Source: Anaeramoeba ignava
Lineage: Eukaryota; Metamonada; Anaeramoebidae
Assembly: GCA_028826165.1 (NCBI GenBank)
Contig: JAPDFW010000070.1
Location: 704,501 to 768,500 of the forward strand
Reading direction: 5' to 3'
Length of the DNA stretch: 64,000 nt
How positions within the stretch are numbered: position 1 is the first letter of the stretch; every line of letters begins with the position of its first letter. Made by a program: the position numbers and the translations under genes. Of the stretch, positions 22,080-40,600 are shown one piece after another. Below the pieces are notes generated by a model. That model worked only from the letters and a program-made list of their open reading frames with translations. It was not told the origin of the DNA and did not search any database.

Positions 22080-25000
22080 AAAAACCATTTTCTAATTAAA
22101 ATGTGATCAACATTCATCTAAAATTTAATTTAAAATTTTCAATAAGAATTAATAAAGATTTAATTTAGAATTATAACTAAATTTAGAATTATAATTAATT
22201 TATAATTAATTTATAAATAAATTAATATTTTATTCTATTTATTTTATTAATAAAAAATTTGGATTAAAATTTAATTAAAAATAGAATAAGAATTAATAAA
22301 TATTTAATTTAGAATTATAATTAAATATAGATTTATAATTAATTTATAATTAATTTATAATTAAATTAATATTTTATTCTATTTATTTTATTAATAAAAA
22401 TTTGAATTAAAATTTAATTAAAAATAGAATAAGAATTAATAAAGATTTAATTTAGAATTATAATTAAATTTAGATTTACAATTAATTTATAATTAATTTA
22501 TAATTAAATTAATATTTCATTTTATTTATTTTATTAATAAAAATTTGAATTAAAATTTAATTAAAAATAGAATAAGAATTAATAAATATTTAATTTAGAA
22601 TTATAATTAAATTTAGATTTATAATTAATTTATAATTAATTTATAATTAAATTAATATTTTATTCTATTTATTTTATTAATAAAAATTTGGATAAAAATT
22701 TAATTAAGAATAAAATAAGAATTAATAAAATTTAATTTAGAATTATAATTAAATTTGTATTTATAATTAATTTATAATTAATTTATAAATAAATTAATAT
22801 TTTATTCTGTTTATTTTATTAATAAAAATTTGAATAAAAATTTAATTAAAAATAGAATAGGAATTAATAGATTTAATTTAGAATTATAATTAAATTTAGA
22901 TTTATAATTAATTTATAATTAATTTATAAATAAATTAATATTTTATTCTATTTATTTTATTAATAAAAATTTGAATTAAAATTTAATTAAAAATAAAATA
23001 AGAATTAATAAATATTTAATTTAGAATTATAATTAAATTTAGATTTATAATTAATTTATAATTAATTTATAAATAAATTAATATTTTATTCTATTTATTT
23101 TATTAATAAAAATTTGAATAAAAATTTAATTAAAAAATAGAATAAGAATTAATAAATATTTAATTTAGAATTATAATTAAATATAGAATTATAATTAATT
23201 TATAATTAATTTATAAATAAATTAATATTTTATTCTGTTTATTTTATTAATAAAAATTTGGATTAAAATTTAATTAAAAATAGAATTGAAATTAATAAAT
23301 ATTTAATTTAGAATTATAATTAAATTTAGATTTATAATTAATTTATAATTAATTTATAATTAAATTAATATTTTATTCTATTTATTTTATTAATAAAAAT
23401 TTGGATTAAAATTTAATTAAAATTAAATAGAATTAATAAATATTTAATTTAGAATTATAATTAAATATAGATTTATAATTAATTTATAATTAATTTATAA
23501 TTAAATTAATATTTTATTCTATTTATTTTATTAATAAAAATTTGGATAAAAATTTAATTAAAAATAGAATAAGAATTAATAAAGATTTAATTTAGATTTT
23601 ATAACTAAATTTAGATTTAAAATTAATTTATAATTAATTTATAAATAAATTAATATTTTATTCTGTTTATTTTATTAATAAAAATTTGAATAAAAATTTA
23701 ATTAAAAATAGAATAAATTAATAGATTTAATTTAGAATTATAATTAAATTTAGATTTATAATTAATTTATAATTAATTTATAAATAAATTAATATTTTAT
23801 TCTTATTTATTTTATTAATAAAAAATTTGAATTAAAAATTTAATTAAAAATAGAATAAGAATTAATAAATATTTAATTTAGAATTATGATTAAATTTGGA
23901 ATTTATAATTAATTTATAATTAAATTATAAATAAATTAATATTTTATTCTATTTATTTTATTAATAAAAATTTGAATAAAAATTTAATTAAAAATAGAAT
24001 AAGAATTAATAAATATTTAATTTAGAATTATAATTAAATTTAGATTTATAATTAATTTATAATTAATTTATAAATAAATTAATATTTTATTCTGTTTATT
24101 TTATTAATAAAAATTTGAATTAAAATTTAATTAAAAATTAGAATAAGAATTAATAAAGATTTAATTTAGAATTATAATTAAATTTAGATTTATAATTAAT
24201 TTATAATTAATTTATAATTAAATTAATATTTCATTCTATTTATTTTATTAATAAAAATTTAGATAAAATTTAATTAAAAATAGAATTGAAATTAATAAAT
24301 ATTTAATTTAGAATTATAATTAAATTTAGAATTATAATTAATTTATAATTAAATTAATATTTTATTCTATTTATTTTATTAATAAAAATTTGGATTAAAA
24401 ATTTAATTAAAAATTTCGTGATTAATAAAGATTTAATTTAGAATTATAATTAAATTTGGAATTATAATTAATTTATAATTAATTTATAATTAAATTAATT
24501 TTTATTTTATTTATTTTATTAATAAAAATTTGGATTAAAATTTAATTAAAAATAAAAATAAGAATTAATAAATATTTAATTTTAGATTTATAATTAAATT
24601 TAGATTTAAAATTAATTTATAATTAATTTATAATTAAATTAATATTTTATTCTATTTATTTTATTAATAAAAATTTAGATAAATTTAATTAAAAATAGAA
24701 TATGGATTAATAAAGATTTAATTTAGAATTATATTTAAATTTGGATTTATAATTAATTTATAATTAAATTATAAATAAATTAATATTTTATTCTATTTAT
24801 TTTATTGATAAAAATTTGAATAAAAATTTAATTAAAAATAAAATAAGAATTAATAAATATTTAATTTAGATTTATAATTAAATTTAGATTTAAAATTAAT
24901 TTATAATTAATTTATAAATAAATTAATAATTTATTCTATTTATTTTATTAATAAAAATTTGAATATAAATTTAATTAAAAATAGAATAAGAATTAATAAA

Positions 25001-27640
25001 TATTTAATTTAGAATTATAATTAAATTTGGATTTATAATTAATTTATAATTAAATTTATAAATAAATTAATATTTTATTCTATTTATTTTATTAATAAAA
25101 ATTTGAATAAAAATTTAATTAAAATTAAAATAAGAATTAATAAATATTTAATTTAGAATTATAATTAAATTTAGATTTATAATTAATTTATAATTAATTT
25201 ATAATTAATTTAATATTTTATTCTATTTATTTTATTAATAAAAATTTGAATATAAATTTAATTAAAAATTAGAATTGGAATTAATAAATATTTAATTTAG
25301 AATTATAATTAAATTTAGATTTATAATTAATTTATAATTAAATTATAATTAAATTAATATTTTATTTTATTTATTTTATTAATAAAAATTTGGATTAAAA
25401 ATTTAATTAAAAATAAATAAGAATTAATAAATATTTAATTTAGAATTATAATTAAATTTAGAATTAAAATTAATTTATAATTAATTTATAAATAAATTAA
25501 TATTTTATTCTATTTATTTTATTGATAAAAATTTGGATAAAAATTTAATTAAAAATAGAATAAGAATTAATAAATATTTAATTTAGAATTATAATTAAAT
25601 TTAGAATTAAAATTAATTTATAATTAATTTATAAATAAATTAATATTTTATTCTATTTATTTTATTAATAAAAATTTGATTAAAAATTTAATTAAAAATA
25701 GAATAAGAAATTAATATAGATTTAATTTGGAATTATGATTAAATTTAGAATTAAAATTAATTTATAATTAATTTATAATTAAATTAATATTTCATTCTAT
25801 TTATTTTATTAATAAAAATTTGATTAAAAATTTAATTAAAAATAGAATTGAAATTAATAAATATTTAATTTAGAATTATAATTAAATTTAGAATTATAAT
25901 TAATTTATAATTAATTTATAATTAAATTAATATTTTATTCTATTTATTTTTATTAATAAAAATTTGATTAAAAATTTAATTAAAAATTAGAATAGGAATT
26001 AATATAGATTTAATTTAGAATTATAATTAAATTTGTATTTATAATTAATTTATAATTAATTTATAAATAAATTAATATTTCATTCTATTTATTTTATTAA
26101 TAAAAATTTGATTAAAAATTTAATTAAAAATAGAATTGAAATTAATAAAGATTTAATTTAGAATTATGATTAAATTTGTATTTATAATTAATTTATAATT
26201 AATTTATAAATAAATTAATATTTTATTCTATTTATTTTATTAATAAAAATTTGAATAAAAATTTAATTAAAAATTAGAATAGGAATTAATAAAGATTTAA
26301 TTTAGAATTATAATTAAATATAGATTTATAATTAATTTATAATTAATTTATAATTAAATTAATATTTTATTCTATTTATTTTATTAATAAAAATTTGAAT
26401 AAAAATTTAATTAAAAATAGAATAAGAATTAATAAATATTTAATTTAGAATTATAATTAAATTTAGAATTAAAATTAATTTATAATTAATTTATAAATAA
26501 ATTAATATTTTATTCTGTTTATTTTATTAATAAAAATTTGGATTAAAATTTAATTAAAAATAGAATAAGAATTAATAAAGATTTAATTTAGAATTATGAT
26601 TAAATTTAGATTTAAAATTAATTTAAAATTAATTTATAAATAAATTAATATTTTATTCTATTTATTTTATTAATAAAAATTTGAATTAAAAATTTAATTA
26701 AAAATAGAATAAGAATTAATAAATATTTAATTTAGAATTATAATTAAATTTGTAATTATAATTAATTTATAATTAATTTATAAATTAAATTAATATTTTA
26801 TTCTATTTATTTTATTAATAAAAATTTGGATAAAAATTTAATTAAAATTAGAATAAGAATTAATAAATATTTAATTTAAAATAATAATTAAATTTAGATT
26901 TAAATTAATTTATAATTAAATTATAAATAAATTAATATTTCATTCTATTTATTTTATTAATAAAAATTTGAATATAAATTTAATTAAAAATAGAATAATA
27001 ATTAATAAATATTTAATTTAGAATTATAATTAAATTTAGAATTAAAATTAATTTATAATTAATTTATAATTAAATTAATATTTTATTTTATTTATTTTAT
27101 TAATAAAAATTTGGATTAAAATTTAATTAAAAATAGAATAGGGATTAATAAATATTTAATTTAGAATTATAATTAAATTTAGAATTATAATTAATTTATA
27201 ATTAATTTATAAATAAATTAATATTTTATTTTATTTATTTTATTAATAAAAATTTGGATTAAAATTTAATTAAAATTAAAATAGGAATTAATAAATATTT
27301 AATTTAGAATTAATATTTAAATTTAGATTTATAATTAATTTATAATTAATTTATAAATAAATTAATATTTTATTCTATTTATTTTATTAATAAAAAATTT
27401 GATTAAAAATTTAATTAAAAATAGAATAGGAATTAATAAATATTTAATTTAGAATTTATATTTAAATTTAGATTTATAATTAATTTATAATTAATTTATA
27501 ATTAAATTAATATTTTATTCTATTTATTTTATTAATAAAAAATTTGATTAAAAATTTAATTAAAATTAAAATAGGAATTAATAAATATTTAATTTAGAAT
27601 TATATTTAAATTTAGATTTAAAATTAATTTATAATTAAAA
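22080..27640. repeat. About 143-bp satellite array, about 38 copies
   Basis: A head-to-tail array over 5.5 kb. Spacing of the most conserved block (TATTCTATTTATTTTATTAA) is 142-144 bp from copy to copy, with about 38 occurrences between 22231 and about 27520. Each unit also has the perfect 14-bp palindrome TTTTATTAATAAAA (a few copies read TTGATAAAA) and runs of AATTTATAATTAATTTATAA. Units differ by point changes and 1-2-bp indels. There is no coding potential. The unit length is close to that of nucleosomal DNA, as in many centromeric satellites; that role is inference. Confidence 0.93.
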
Positions 27641-27809
27641 TAAAGTTGGAATTTGAGAAAATTATTATCAAAAAATTAAGAACAAAAAAAAAGAAAAAAA
27701 AAGCAAAAAAAAAAATTTTTTTTAAATTAATTTTTTTCATTTTTTTTTTACACAAAAAAAAAAAACAACAAAGTAAGAAAAAACAAAACAAAAAATAAGA
27801 AAAAAATAA

Positions 27810-30712
<2,903 letters not shown>

Positions 30713-30819
30713 GTTTCTTTTTCTTCTTCCTTTTTCTTTTTTCTTTTTCTTTCATTCCACATTTTCAATCAATTTTTTTTTGATCGAACAAACCAAATCA
30801 AATAAAACAAATTTACAAA

Positions 30820-31315
30820 CAAATTTTAAATTAATTTTAAATCAATTTTATATTAATTTTAAATCAATTTTATATCAATTTTAAATCAATTTTATATCAA
30901 TTTTAAATCAATTTTAAATCAATTTTATATCAATTTTATATCAATTTTATATCAATTTTAAATCAATTTTATATTAAATTTAAATCAATTTTAAATCAAT
31001 TTTAAATCAATTTTAAATCAATTTTAAATCAATTTTATATTAAATTTAAATCAATTTTAAATCAATTTTAAATCAATTTTAAATCAATTTTAAATCAATT
31101 TTAAATCAATTTTAAATCAATTTTATATTAATTTTATATTAATTTTAAATCAATTTTATATCAATTTTAAATCAATTTTATATTAATTTTAAATTAATTT
31201 TATATCAATTTTATATCAATTTTAAATCAATTTTATATCAATTTTAAATCAATTTTATATCAATTTTAAACTAATTCTATATTAATTTTAAATCAATTCT
31301 AAATAAAAATTAATT
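30820..31315 (+). repeat. 12-bp tandem array downstream of Cdc48
   Basis: About 40 copies of TTTTAAATCAAT / TTTTATATCAAT. The + strand is G-free. The same 12-mer fills EF-2 intron 3 (47880-48400). From 31316 to the RNF213-like start at 31611 there are only T- and A-rich runs. Confidence 0.9.
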
Positions 31316-31610
31316 CAAAATTCCTTTTTTATTTTTATTTTTATTTTTTCTTTTTGTTTTTCCGAATTCATAATTAATGGTATTTTTGAGTAATTTTTAA
31401 TAAAATTTAAGTCATTTTTTCCTTTTTTCGATCAACTTCAAAATAAAAAGAATAAAAATAAATTTAATAAGACTTAATAATAAAAATAATTTCCAAATTA
31501 AATTTAAAAACAAAAAGCAAATTCCACTTTTTTTTGCTTTTTTTTTTATTCTTTTTTTTCCTTTTTTTTATTCATTTTTTCATTTTTAAATTTAATAAAA
31601 AAAAATTCAA

Positions 31611-34600
31611 ATGCAAACACCAGTTACATTAATTACAGTTAAAAAAGGAAAACCAAAACTTCAATACAAAGACTCAAATCAAGAAACAAAAGAAATTCAA
31701 CAAATTTTTGAATCAAATGATGTTCACATTTATACCTTTATTTTATTAGAACAAGAACTTAATTACACATTTGATACAGAAACAAATGAAAAAGAAAAAG
31801 AAAAAGAATTCAAACAAATTAACATTAAAGAATCAAATATTATTTTTGATTTCGATGAAAAAGATTCAAAAAAATATGGAACAAGAGTTATTGATGCAGT
31901 TATTGATTATTCATCTCCAAGTGAAAAAAAAATAATAAAAGAAAAGCATTGGGAATTTTTCTTTGAATTTCTTAATCAATTCTCAAAAAAAGGATTTCAA
32001 ACAAAACAAAGTTCGAAAGTTACTTTCAAATCAAAACCAGAAAATATTGCCAAAATTCTTTTCGTTCTTGGATTAAGATACAGTAAATCAACTCTGAAGA
32101 AAATTTTCAAAGAAAGTAAAAAAGATGATTTAATTGAATGCAATAAACAAATCATCCAATTTTATCAAACAAAAAGAAAATCCTGATGTTTTTAATATTC
32201 TCACTAATTTTCTTTCTGAATTAAATCAAAATTACAAAGAATCAAAAAAAATCATTTTTTCCTCTTTTCATTACTTTCAAAAAGGAATTCACAAATCCAA
32301 ATAGTATTCAACAAAAAGACCTTGAAATTCTCTTTTCTTTTTATGTAAAGTATCACTTCAAACTTTCTGAACTTTCAAAAGAAGTTTTAATCAAGATTTT
32401 CGGCAAATCATTAAATTTCGAAAACACAATTTGGTTCAATTTTATTAACACAATTCTAAAAAAAGAATTGATGATAAATCTATTTTTAATCCCAAGTTTC
32501 CAGGATAATTTGAAAAATACAATTTTCCCTAATTTATTGGATTGTTTTCAATTTTGGATGAATTTTTACAATTTTGTTACAAGTGCAGAAATGAGGAAAA
32601 TCAGAAGTCTAAGAAGTGCTATTATGCAAATAGCAAGTATATTTCCTGATATTGTTGATTATTCTCTTTTTAATCAACCCTGTTTGAAAAATGAAAAAAG
32701 AAGTTATATTGAAAAATTATCTGATTTAGTTACAATTTTCAAAAATAAAAGTTATTATGAATACAGCAATAAACAAATCAAAAACAACGATGAAAGATTA
32801 AATTTTTTGATAAATTAGATGAAAAAGCAAAAGAATTCTATTTGATGGATTTAACATATGATTTCCAAAATGTTTCAAAAAAGCAATTTTTAAGATTTCT
32901 TCCAATAAAAATCCAATTAGAAAGTTGGAGCGAACATTTATTGAATGAAAGAAAAAAATTAGAAGACAGTTCTTTTGATGAAATTATCCAAAATAAAGAA
33001 GGTTTACCAAAAAGATGGATGAATATAATTATTCTATTTTTGCAATTCAATACTTCAAATCCTAAAAACAATTTATTATATCCAAAAAATCCAAATAAAA
33101 ATGAAATTAATTTGGCTCATGATCTTAAAGAAAAATTGGAAAAATATCAAAAATATATCTACAATTATTTTATCAAATTACAAGATCCAAAACAAGCTAC
33201 AATGAATGATTTAAAGAATTTCCAACAAAATGAAAAGAATTTGAAAGTATTATTCCCTTTGTTCAAAAATTATACTGGAAAAGAGAATTCTGGAGAAAAA
33301 ATTTCTAGAACAACAATCCAAAAAAGCAAAAAAAATTACTTAAAACTTATTGTAGAATTTTCTCCAATAAAAGATTTATTACTCAAATTTGATGAAAAGA
33401 AGATTAATCAAAAATTTCCAAATTGGAAAAAAATTGACAAAATGGAAATTACAATCGATCAATTCAAACAATTCATTAAAACATTAAAGAGAGAAGAAGA
33501 TACTTGGTTTAGCATTATTTTATATTCTATAAGTTTTTTCTATAAAGAAAAATTAACAAAAATTATTGAATCTAAAGGAAATGAAGATTTAAGTATTGAT
33601 CAAATTTTAAGTAAAGTAAAAAGTGAATGGGAAAACTGGATAAAAGATTTAAACGAAGATCCAAATTTAGAATATATAAACACTGAATTTCCAATAGCAA
33701 AAGAAGAATATCTTGATAAAGATTATACAGAATTTCAAACATATAACGAACAAAATCAATCTGAACAAAAAAAGGAATTCATAACAAAAGAAACAAAAAA
33801 CAAAATTCAAGAATTTTTTGAATTTAGGAAAATAACCAATAGAATTGATCCTTTAATTAAATTTTGTGAAATTTTTATTCAAAACAAAAATGATGAAGAA
33901 TTATCAAATATTAAAAATTTGAAACAAAATTGGCAACAAAATAAACTTTCTGAAATTACAAATTTAAAACAAAATATTGAAAAAACTTTGAAAGTTAATA
34001 TCCAAATGCTTGATTTGATAAATGATTTATTTCCTAATCAAGATGAAAAAGATCAAACAATAATTGAATGGGTAAAAGAAGAATTAAAAGAAAAAACTAT
34101 TGATAATTTAAAAACAAACATCCAAAATGAAGATATAACTAATGATGATGATTTAAATCAAACAAAGAAATATCTAATTAATTTTATTGATATTTTCAAT
34201 CCTTTCTTTACAAAAACATTTCAAGATTTTGATTCAATAACAAAACAACTCTCAAAAATTCAAAAAGAAATGGAGGAAAAGATAAAAAAAACTAATTTCA
34301 AATTATTAGTCAAAAACTTCCCTTTATTAAAAGAACAAAATATTAAAGAATTATCAGATACTTTAAGTGATAAAATTGAAAAAATTTTCAAAAACGGATC
34401 CAAAATTATTTTTAGACTTGAAGAACCAATTTTTCAATGCCAAATTAATGAAGAAAAAGAAATACTTAATTTTGAAGATTTCATAAGTATGTGGAGAGTT
34501 GCTTTAAACAAAAAGAATAAAAGTCAAAATCGAGCACTTTATGAGAATCTAATTGAAGATAAAGAATATTCATTCTTCTTTAGACAATTTGAAGTTCTTT

Positions 34601-37600
34601 TTGAAACAATTCAATCAATTAATACATATTTAGAAAAGTTTATTCCAATAAAGTATTATAAACAAATTCCAGGAATTAACAAAGAAATTGAAATCAATGA
34701 AGATGATACTTATTCAGAAAAAATGGAAGAATTGAAACAAAATATCAACCAAGCTTTAAAAAATTGGGAAGAAGATAGTAAAAATATTTCAAAAGAGAAA
34801 TTATCAGGAATTTTATCAACAAATCAATTACTTTTAGTTTCAACTCCTTTATTAAATGTTCAAGAAAAAAACAAAGTGATTTATCCAATCTTAAAATTAA
34901 TTTTTGGAAAAGGAAGATCTGATCCACAAGAAATTTTAAACAGTATTATTAACCAACAAACCGATAATTGGATAAATTCTTCTACAGGATTTTTCAATTT
35001 AATCAAAAATAATTTTACTTGGCCAATAATTAAAAATTCTTTAAAAAAAATCAAAATAAAATCTAGAACAAAATTGAGCAATGAACTTAACAAACAAATT
35101 AACAAAAGGGATGGAAACATATCAAATCCAAAAATATTTATTAAAGAAGTGAAAACAGATTCATTTATTCACAATGAAGTTACCATGATTTATTATTTAT
35201 ATTCAAATTATTTGCCACAAAGAGAACAAGTTCTTTTTTGTGATTCAAATACAAATGTGGGAGATGTGAAGAATTTTTTCTCAATTTATAAGTATTATAA
35301 CGAAGAATATTCTAATTTTAAAAAACAAAAACAAAAGAAGAAGAAAAGGTTATTTTTTCTATTATAAATGCAACATTATTATCCCAAACATGCCAAAGTG
35401 AAGTTATTTCTCAAATAAGATCAATTAATTTCATAACACATTTCCCATTAACTATTTTTGTTTTGGAAGGAGAACAAAATGCATTTTTAATGAGTCAATT
35501 ACAAGAAGGAAAATTGATTATTAATTTAGAAAATGATAAAATTCTCAATGAAATTATTCAAAAATCAACATTTTTTAAGAATTTTAAGGTTTTTTATTCA
35601 CAAAATGAAGGAGATGGAAAAAGTTATCAAATTAGAAAATTTTGTAATTCTCAAAATGATAAAATTGATTACAAATATTATCTTATTCAACTTACAACAG
35701 GAGAAATACAAGAATTGATTGTTGAATTGAATAAAATCCCAATAGAAAAGAAAAACGAAAATGAAGAATTATTTATTCATATTGAATTTCCAACTGAATG
35801 TTCATTACAAATGACAGATTCTCTTTGGCAATTATCAATGTGGGGTTCTATTGAAGATAGACAAGCAAAAGATCCTTATAATATTTGTTGGACTTTACCT
35901 CCAAATGCAAAACTTTTTTTTGAAATTCCAAGTCAAAATAATATTTGGAAATATTTTTATCCACTTCAAAAATTTCAACCAAAAGAATGTTCATGTTCTG
36001 TAAATGAAATTAAATTCAAAATGTATGAAGTTGATGAAGATCAAAAAAAAATTCAAGAAATTGATGATAATGATTTGAAAAAAGTTGCAAATCTTCTTAT
36101 TGAAACTCAAAATAACACTTTATTCAATAATTTCCAAAATTTGGATAATTGGAAACAAAAATTATCATCACAAAATCCTGATCCAATTTCATTTTTCAAT
36201 AAATCTCAACACATCATGCAAACCATTTCAAATCAATTAAATCCTGATTACAATTTCCATAAATCTTTTAGATTATTTTATCAATTTTGGAATTCATTAA
36301 AAAAATTTATCAATTTAATTCTTAATTGGGAAATTTCTGATGATGAAGATGATGAAGATGATTATAACAATGATGATTCACAAAAAAAATCATTTTTAAG
36401 AAGACAAGAAATTATTAGATGTTGGATGTTTTCTGTTGCTAGATTAAATCTAATTTCCTTTTTTTCAAAACAAGAAGGTGTTTTTGATAATTTTTATTCA
36501 TTCATTCTTAATTTACAATTTCAAAATGGGAATCCAATTTCAATTTATAATCCAAATATTTTTGGTTCAGTTGGAGAAGTTGGGTTATTTATTAAAGATA
36601 ATTTTGATAATTCCAATTTACTTGAGTTTGAAAGAAATTTACATTCGCAATCAATTTCAGATCCTAATTTTAATTTGGGAGATTCAATTTCAAATAATGT
36701 AAATGATCTCAAAACTGAATATAAAAAAATGTTGGATTTTTTTAGTTTTCTAACTTCAAATAAGCCTCAAAAAAATGAGAATAGTGATAACGAGAGTAGT
36801 GATGATGAAAATGATAATAATAATAACAAAGAAAATAATGAAAATGATACAAGAAAAGGAAAATATGTTCTTACATTTGATAATCTTTCCAAAATGATGT
36901 TCATTCAATTTAGAATGTTTACTGGATTTTCATTAATTATAAGTGGAGAAACTGGATGTGGAAAAACTGCATTAATTGAATATTTATTTCGAGATATTTT
37001 AAATTATCAATTTAGTAAATTCAACTCAGAAGAAGAATTAAATGAAAAAGAAAAAGAAACAAATCATTTCATTACATTTAATGTAAATGGAGGAACAACA
37101 AAAGAAAAAATTAAGAAATTAATTGAAAAATCTAACAAAATTGGAAAACAAAATCAAGTTGTTTTATTTTTTGATAAATTGAATACTGCACCTAAATATT
37201 GTATTCCCATTTTCAAATATTTGTTTATTGATCGATTATTTGAAGGCAAAAAAATACCATCAAACATTAAATTTATTGCAGCAATTAATCCATATAGAGA
37301 AAGAAAATTCAAAGTAATTTCTGAAAATCAAAATAATGAAAATCAAAATAATGAAAATCAAAATAATGAAGATCAAAATAAAGAAGAAGAGGTTTGTGGA
37401 TTACTTTTTGATTATGGAGATAAAAAGAATAAAGAACAAGAAGAAATTAGAAATGCTGTTTATCGAGTTCATAAAATTCCAAATTCATTAGAAAATAGTG
37501 TTCTTAGTTTTGAATCATTAAAATCAACACAAGAACAAGTATACATTTCTAAAATGGTTGATAATACTTTTTACTCAATTTTAAACAACAATGATAAAAA

Positions 37601-40600
37601 ATTCATAAGATATCAAACAATTATATCATCATTCAAAGAATATATTTCCAAATCTCATAGTTATATTCGTAAAGATGGATATTCAAATCAAACAAATAAT
37701 GATTTCAAAAGGAATTTAGCAGCTTTAATTTCACTTCGAGATGTTTCAAGAATTCTTCGAGTATTTCAATGGCTTGTTGAATCTAAAGCTGGAAGATTTT
37801 TATTATCAGAAAAAGAAAATGAACAAGAAGAAGAAGAAGAAATTTTTCAGAAAGCAATTTACTTATCTTTATTCATTTGTTATGCAAGTCGACAAACAAC
37901 AAACAAAGATCAATATTTTGAAACAATTTTTGAAAGAAATGATAATTTATTAGGAAACTGCCAAAACGTAATTGAAAATTCACAAGAAAAATTAATTGAA
38001 TCATTAGATTATGATTTTTCAAAAAAAATGATTGCAAAAAACATACCTTTGAAGGAGAATTGTTTATTGGTTTTTGTTTGTGTTTATGCACAAATTCCAT
38101 TATTTATTATTGGAAAACCAGGTAAAATAACATATTTTTTTCTTTCTTTTATAGAAATATATTAATTTAATTTTTATTCAATTTATTATTATAATCAAAA
38201 AAAGGAACATCAAAATCAATTTCTGTTGAAGTTATAATGGAATCTTTGAAACCTCCTTATGAAATAAATAACTTTGCAAAAAAACTTGAACTTAGAACAC
38301 TTAGAGAATCTTTCCTTCAATGTTCACCAATAACAACAACTCAAGGAATTGAAGATGTTTTTAAATACGCAAAATCAAAAACAAAGGAAAACGATTTAGG
38401 AGTTGTTATTCTTGATGAAGTTGCACTTGCAGAATTAAGTCCAGATTTGCCATTAAAAGCACTTCATTCTCAACTTGAAGAATCAGAAAAAGAAATTTCA
38501 AGAATTAATCAAGATAACAAAAAAATTCAAGATATAATTAAAGAAAATGGAGGAGTTTCAGTTGTTGCAATTTCTAATTGGGTTTTAGATCCAAGTAATA
38601 CAAATCGAGGAATTCTTCTTAGAAGAGAATCCACAACACAATTAGGCACAACAGCTCAACAAATTTTATGCACAAAATCAGTTGGAATGAATTCAATGAT
38701 TCCTGAAATATTTGCAAGTTATCTTACTAAAATTTATGAAAAAATTGTGAAAGAACAAGGAAAAGATCCAAAAAGTAAATCAAGACCTTATTTTGGATTG
38801 AGAGATTTTTATTATTTCTTAAAAATGATTGGATATTGCAATATTAAACATGGAATTTCATACAATAATCCTAGATTAATTTTAAATGCTTTATTAAGAA
38901 ATTTCAATTCAAAACCTGATTTTATTGAAGAGTTAATTCCCAAATTTCCAAAGAAAGTTCCTTTAATTACTGATAGAAAAATTACAACACGAGAACTAAT
39001 TTACCAAAATATAAACAGAAGAATTTTTCAAGAATTTAGTTTTGCAGATAAAAATGATACTCCAAATTATTCTCGAAATATGATGATTTTGACTGATAAA
39101 ATATGCAATTTATCATTTATTCTAAAAGAAATTGAACAATTAAGTACTAAAACAGATTACAAATTATTTTTTGGATCAGATTTTGCTGAAAACAAAAAGC
39201 AAATCCGAATTATTCGTAATTTACAATCAATTGAAGATTCAATTCGTAATGGAGAAATAGTAATCTTATTTAAGAATGAACAATTATATGAACCTTTATA
39301 TGATTTATTAAATCAAAATTATTCAAAAAAAGAAGATGAAATTTTTGCCAAAATTTCATTTGGAAATATTGTTTCCAAAATCAAAATTGATCCTAAATTT
39401 AGATTAATAGTAATTTCTGATAAATCAAGAGCTTATAATGTTGAATCATCAGCAATTTTGAATAGATTTGAAAAATATTTACTTATATCAGAAGAATTTA
39501 TAACCAGAAATGAATTTATTCAATTTTATCAGAAACAAAAAGAAATTATCCAAAACATTTGTAAATTTGCAGATATTACAGAAGAGAAATTATTAGTTTC
39601 ATATCATCCTGATTTATTACCTTCTTTAGCAACAAAACTTCAACAAATACTTTTTGGAAAAGAACAACAAGAAAAAGAAGATTATTTAAGACTTGAAGGA
39701 GTAAATATGTGGATGAGAATTTGCAATTACGAATCAATGCTTTCAATTTATTTAAAAACAATCAAAAAAGATACAAACAAAAATACCAAAGAAATTTCAT
39801 ATTTGAATAAGATTTGGCAAAGATATTCAGGTTTATATCACGATAGCTTGAATGATTTAATCCAAACAACATTAATCCCAAAACAAATTCAATGTTCAGT
39901 TGTTCTTACTTCTTCATCAATTTCTCAAACAATCAAATCTGAACAAATTCAAAATTTTAAATTTAAAGAAATTGAACTTTTGAAAATTGAAAATGATACA
40001 CAATTTGAAAAAGAAGTTAAAAAAAAACTTGGAATAGAACCAATAATTAAGAAAAATCCTTATAAAGATGATGAAAATTTTGTTTTGATAATTCGTTTCA
40101 CTCCAACATCAATTTCTCCTGAAACAACATTCCATCAATCAAAATATATGATTGAAAATTTAATTAAAAAAAATGAAGAAATTAAGTGCAAGATAATTTT
40201 CATTGTTCATCTTCCATCAACTCAACAATCCAAAACTCAATTCCATTTTGCATTTGAGAAAAATTGGGAATATTTTTATATTGATGATATTTTACCATCT
40301 GAAATCAAATTTCCAATCATTTCAGAATCAAAAGATTCAGATTTAAATTTTCTTGAAAATATTTTGGATCAAGAATGGGAAAAATTATTTGAACCAATTT
40401 TTAATTCTTCTATTCTTCAATTTATCAATCCTGAAAAAATCAAAGACACAAAACCATTCTTAGAAAAAATGAAAACTTTGAAAGATTTAATTTTCCCAAA
40501 ACTTAAATTTATGTTTGAAAAAGGAAAAAAAGAAAATATAAGTTTTTATCAATGGGATATTCAAGAATTAATAACACAAAAATTAAGAATGCAACAAAGT

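Noticed and set aside
22080-27640. Possible CRISPR or other repeat-spacer array
   Set aside because: The whole 143-bp unit repeats with no unique spacers, and the host is a eukaryote; a satellite explains it.
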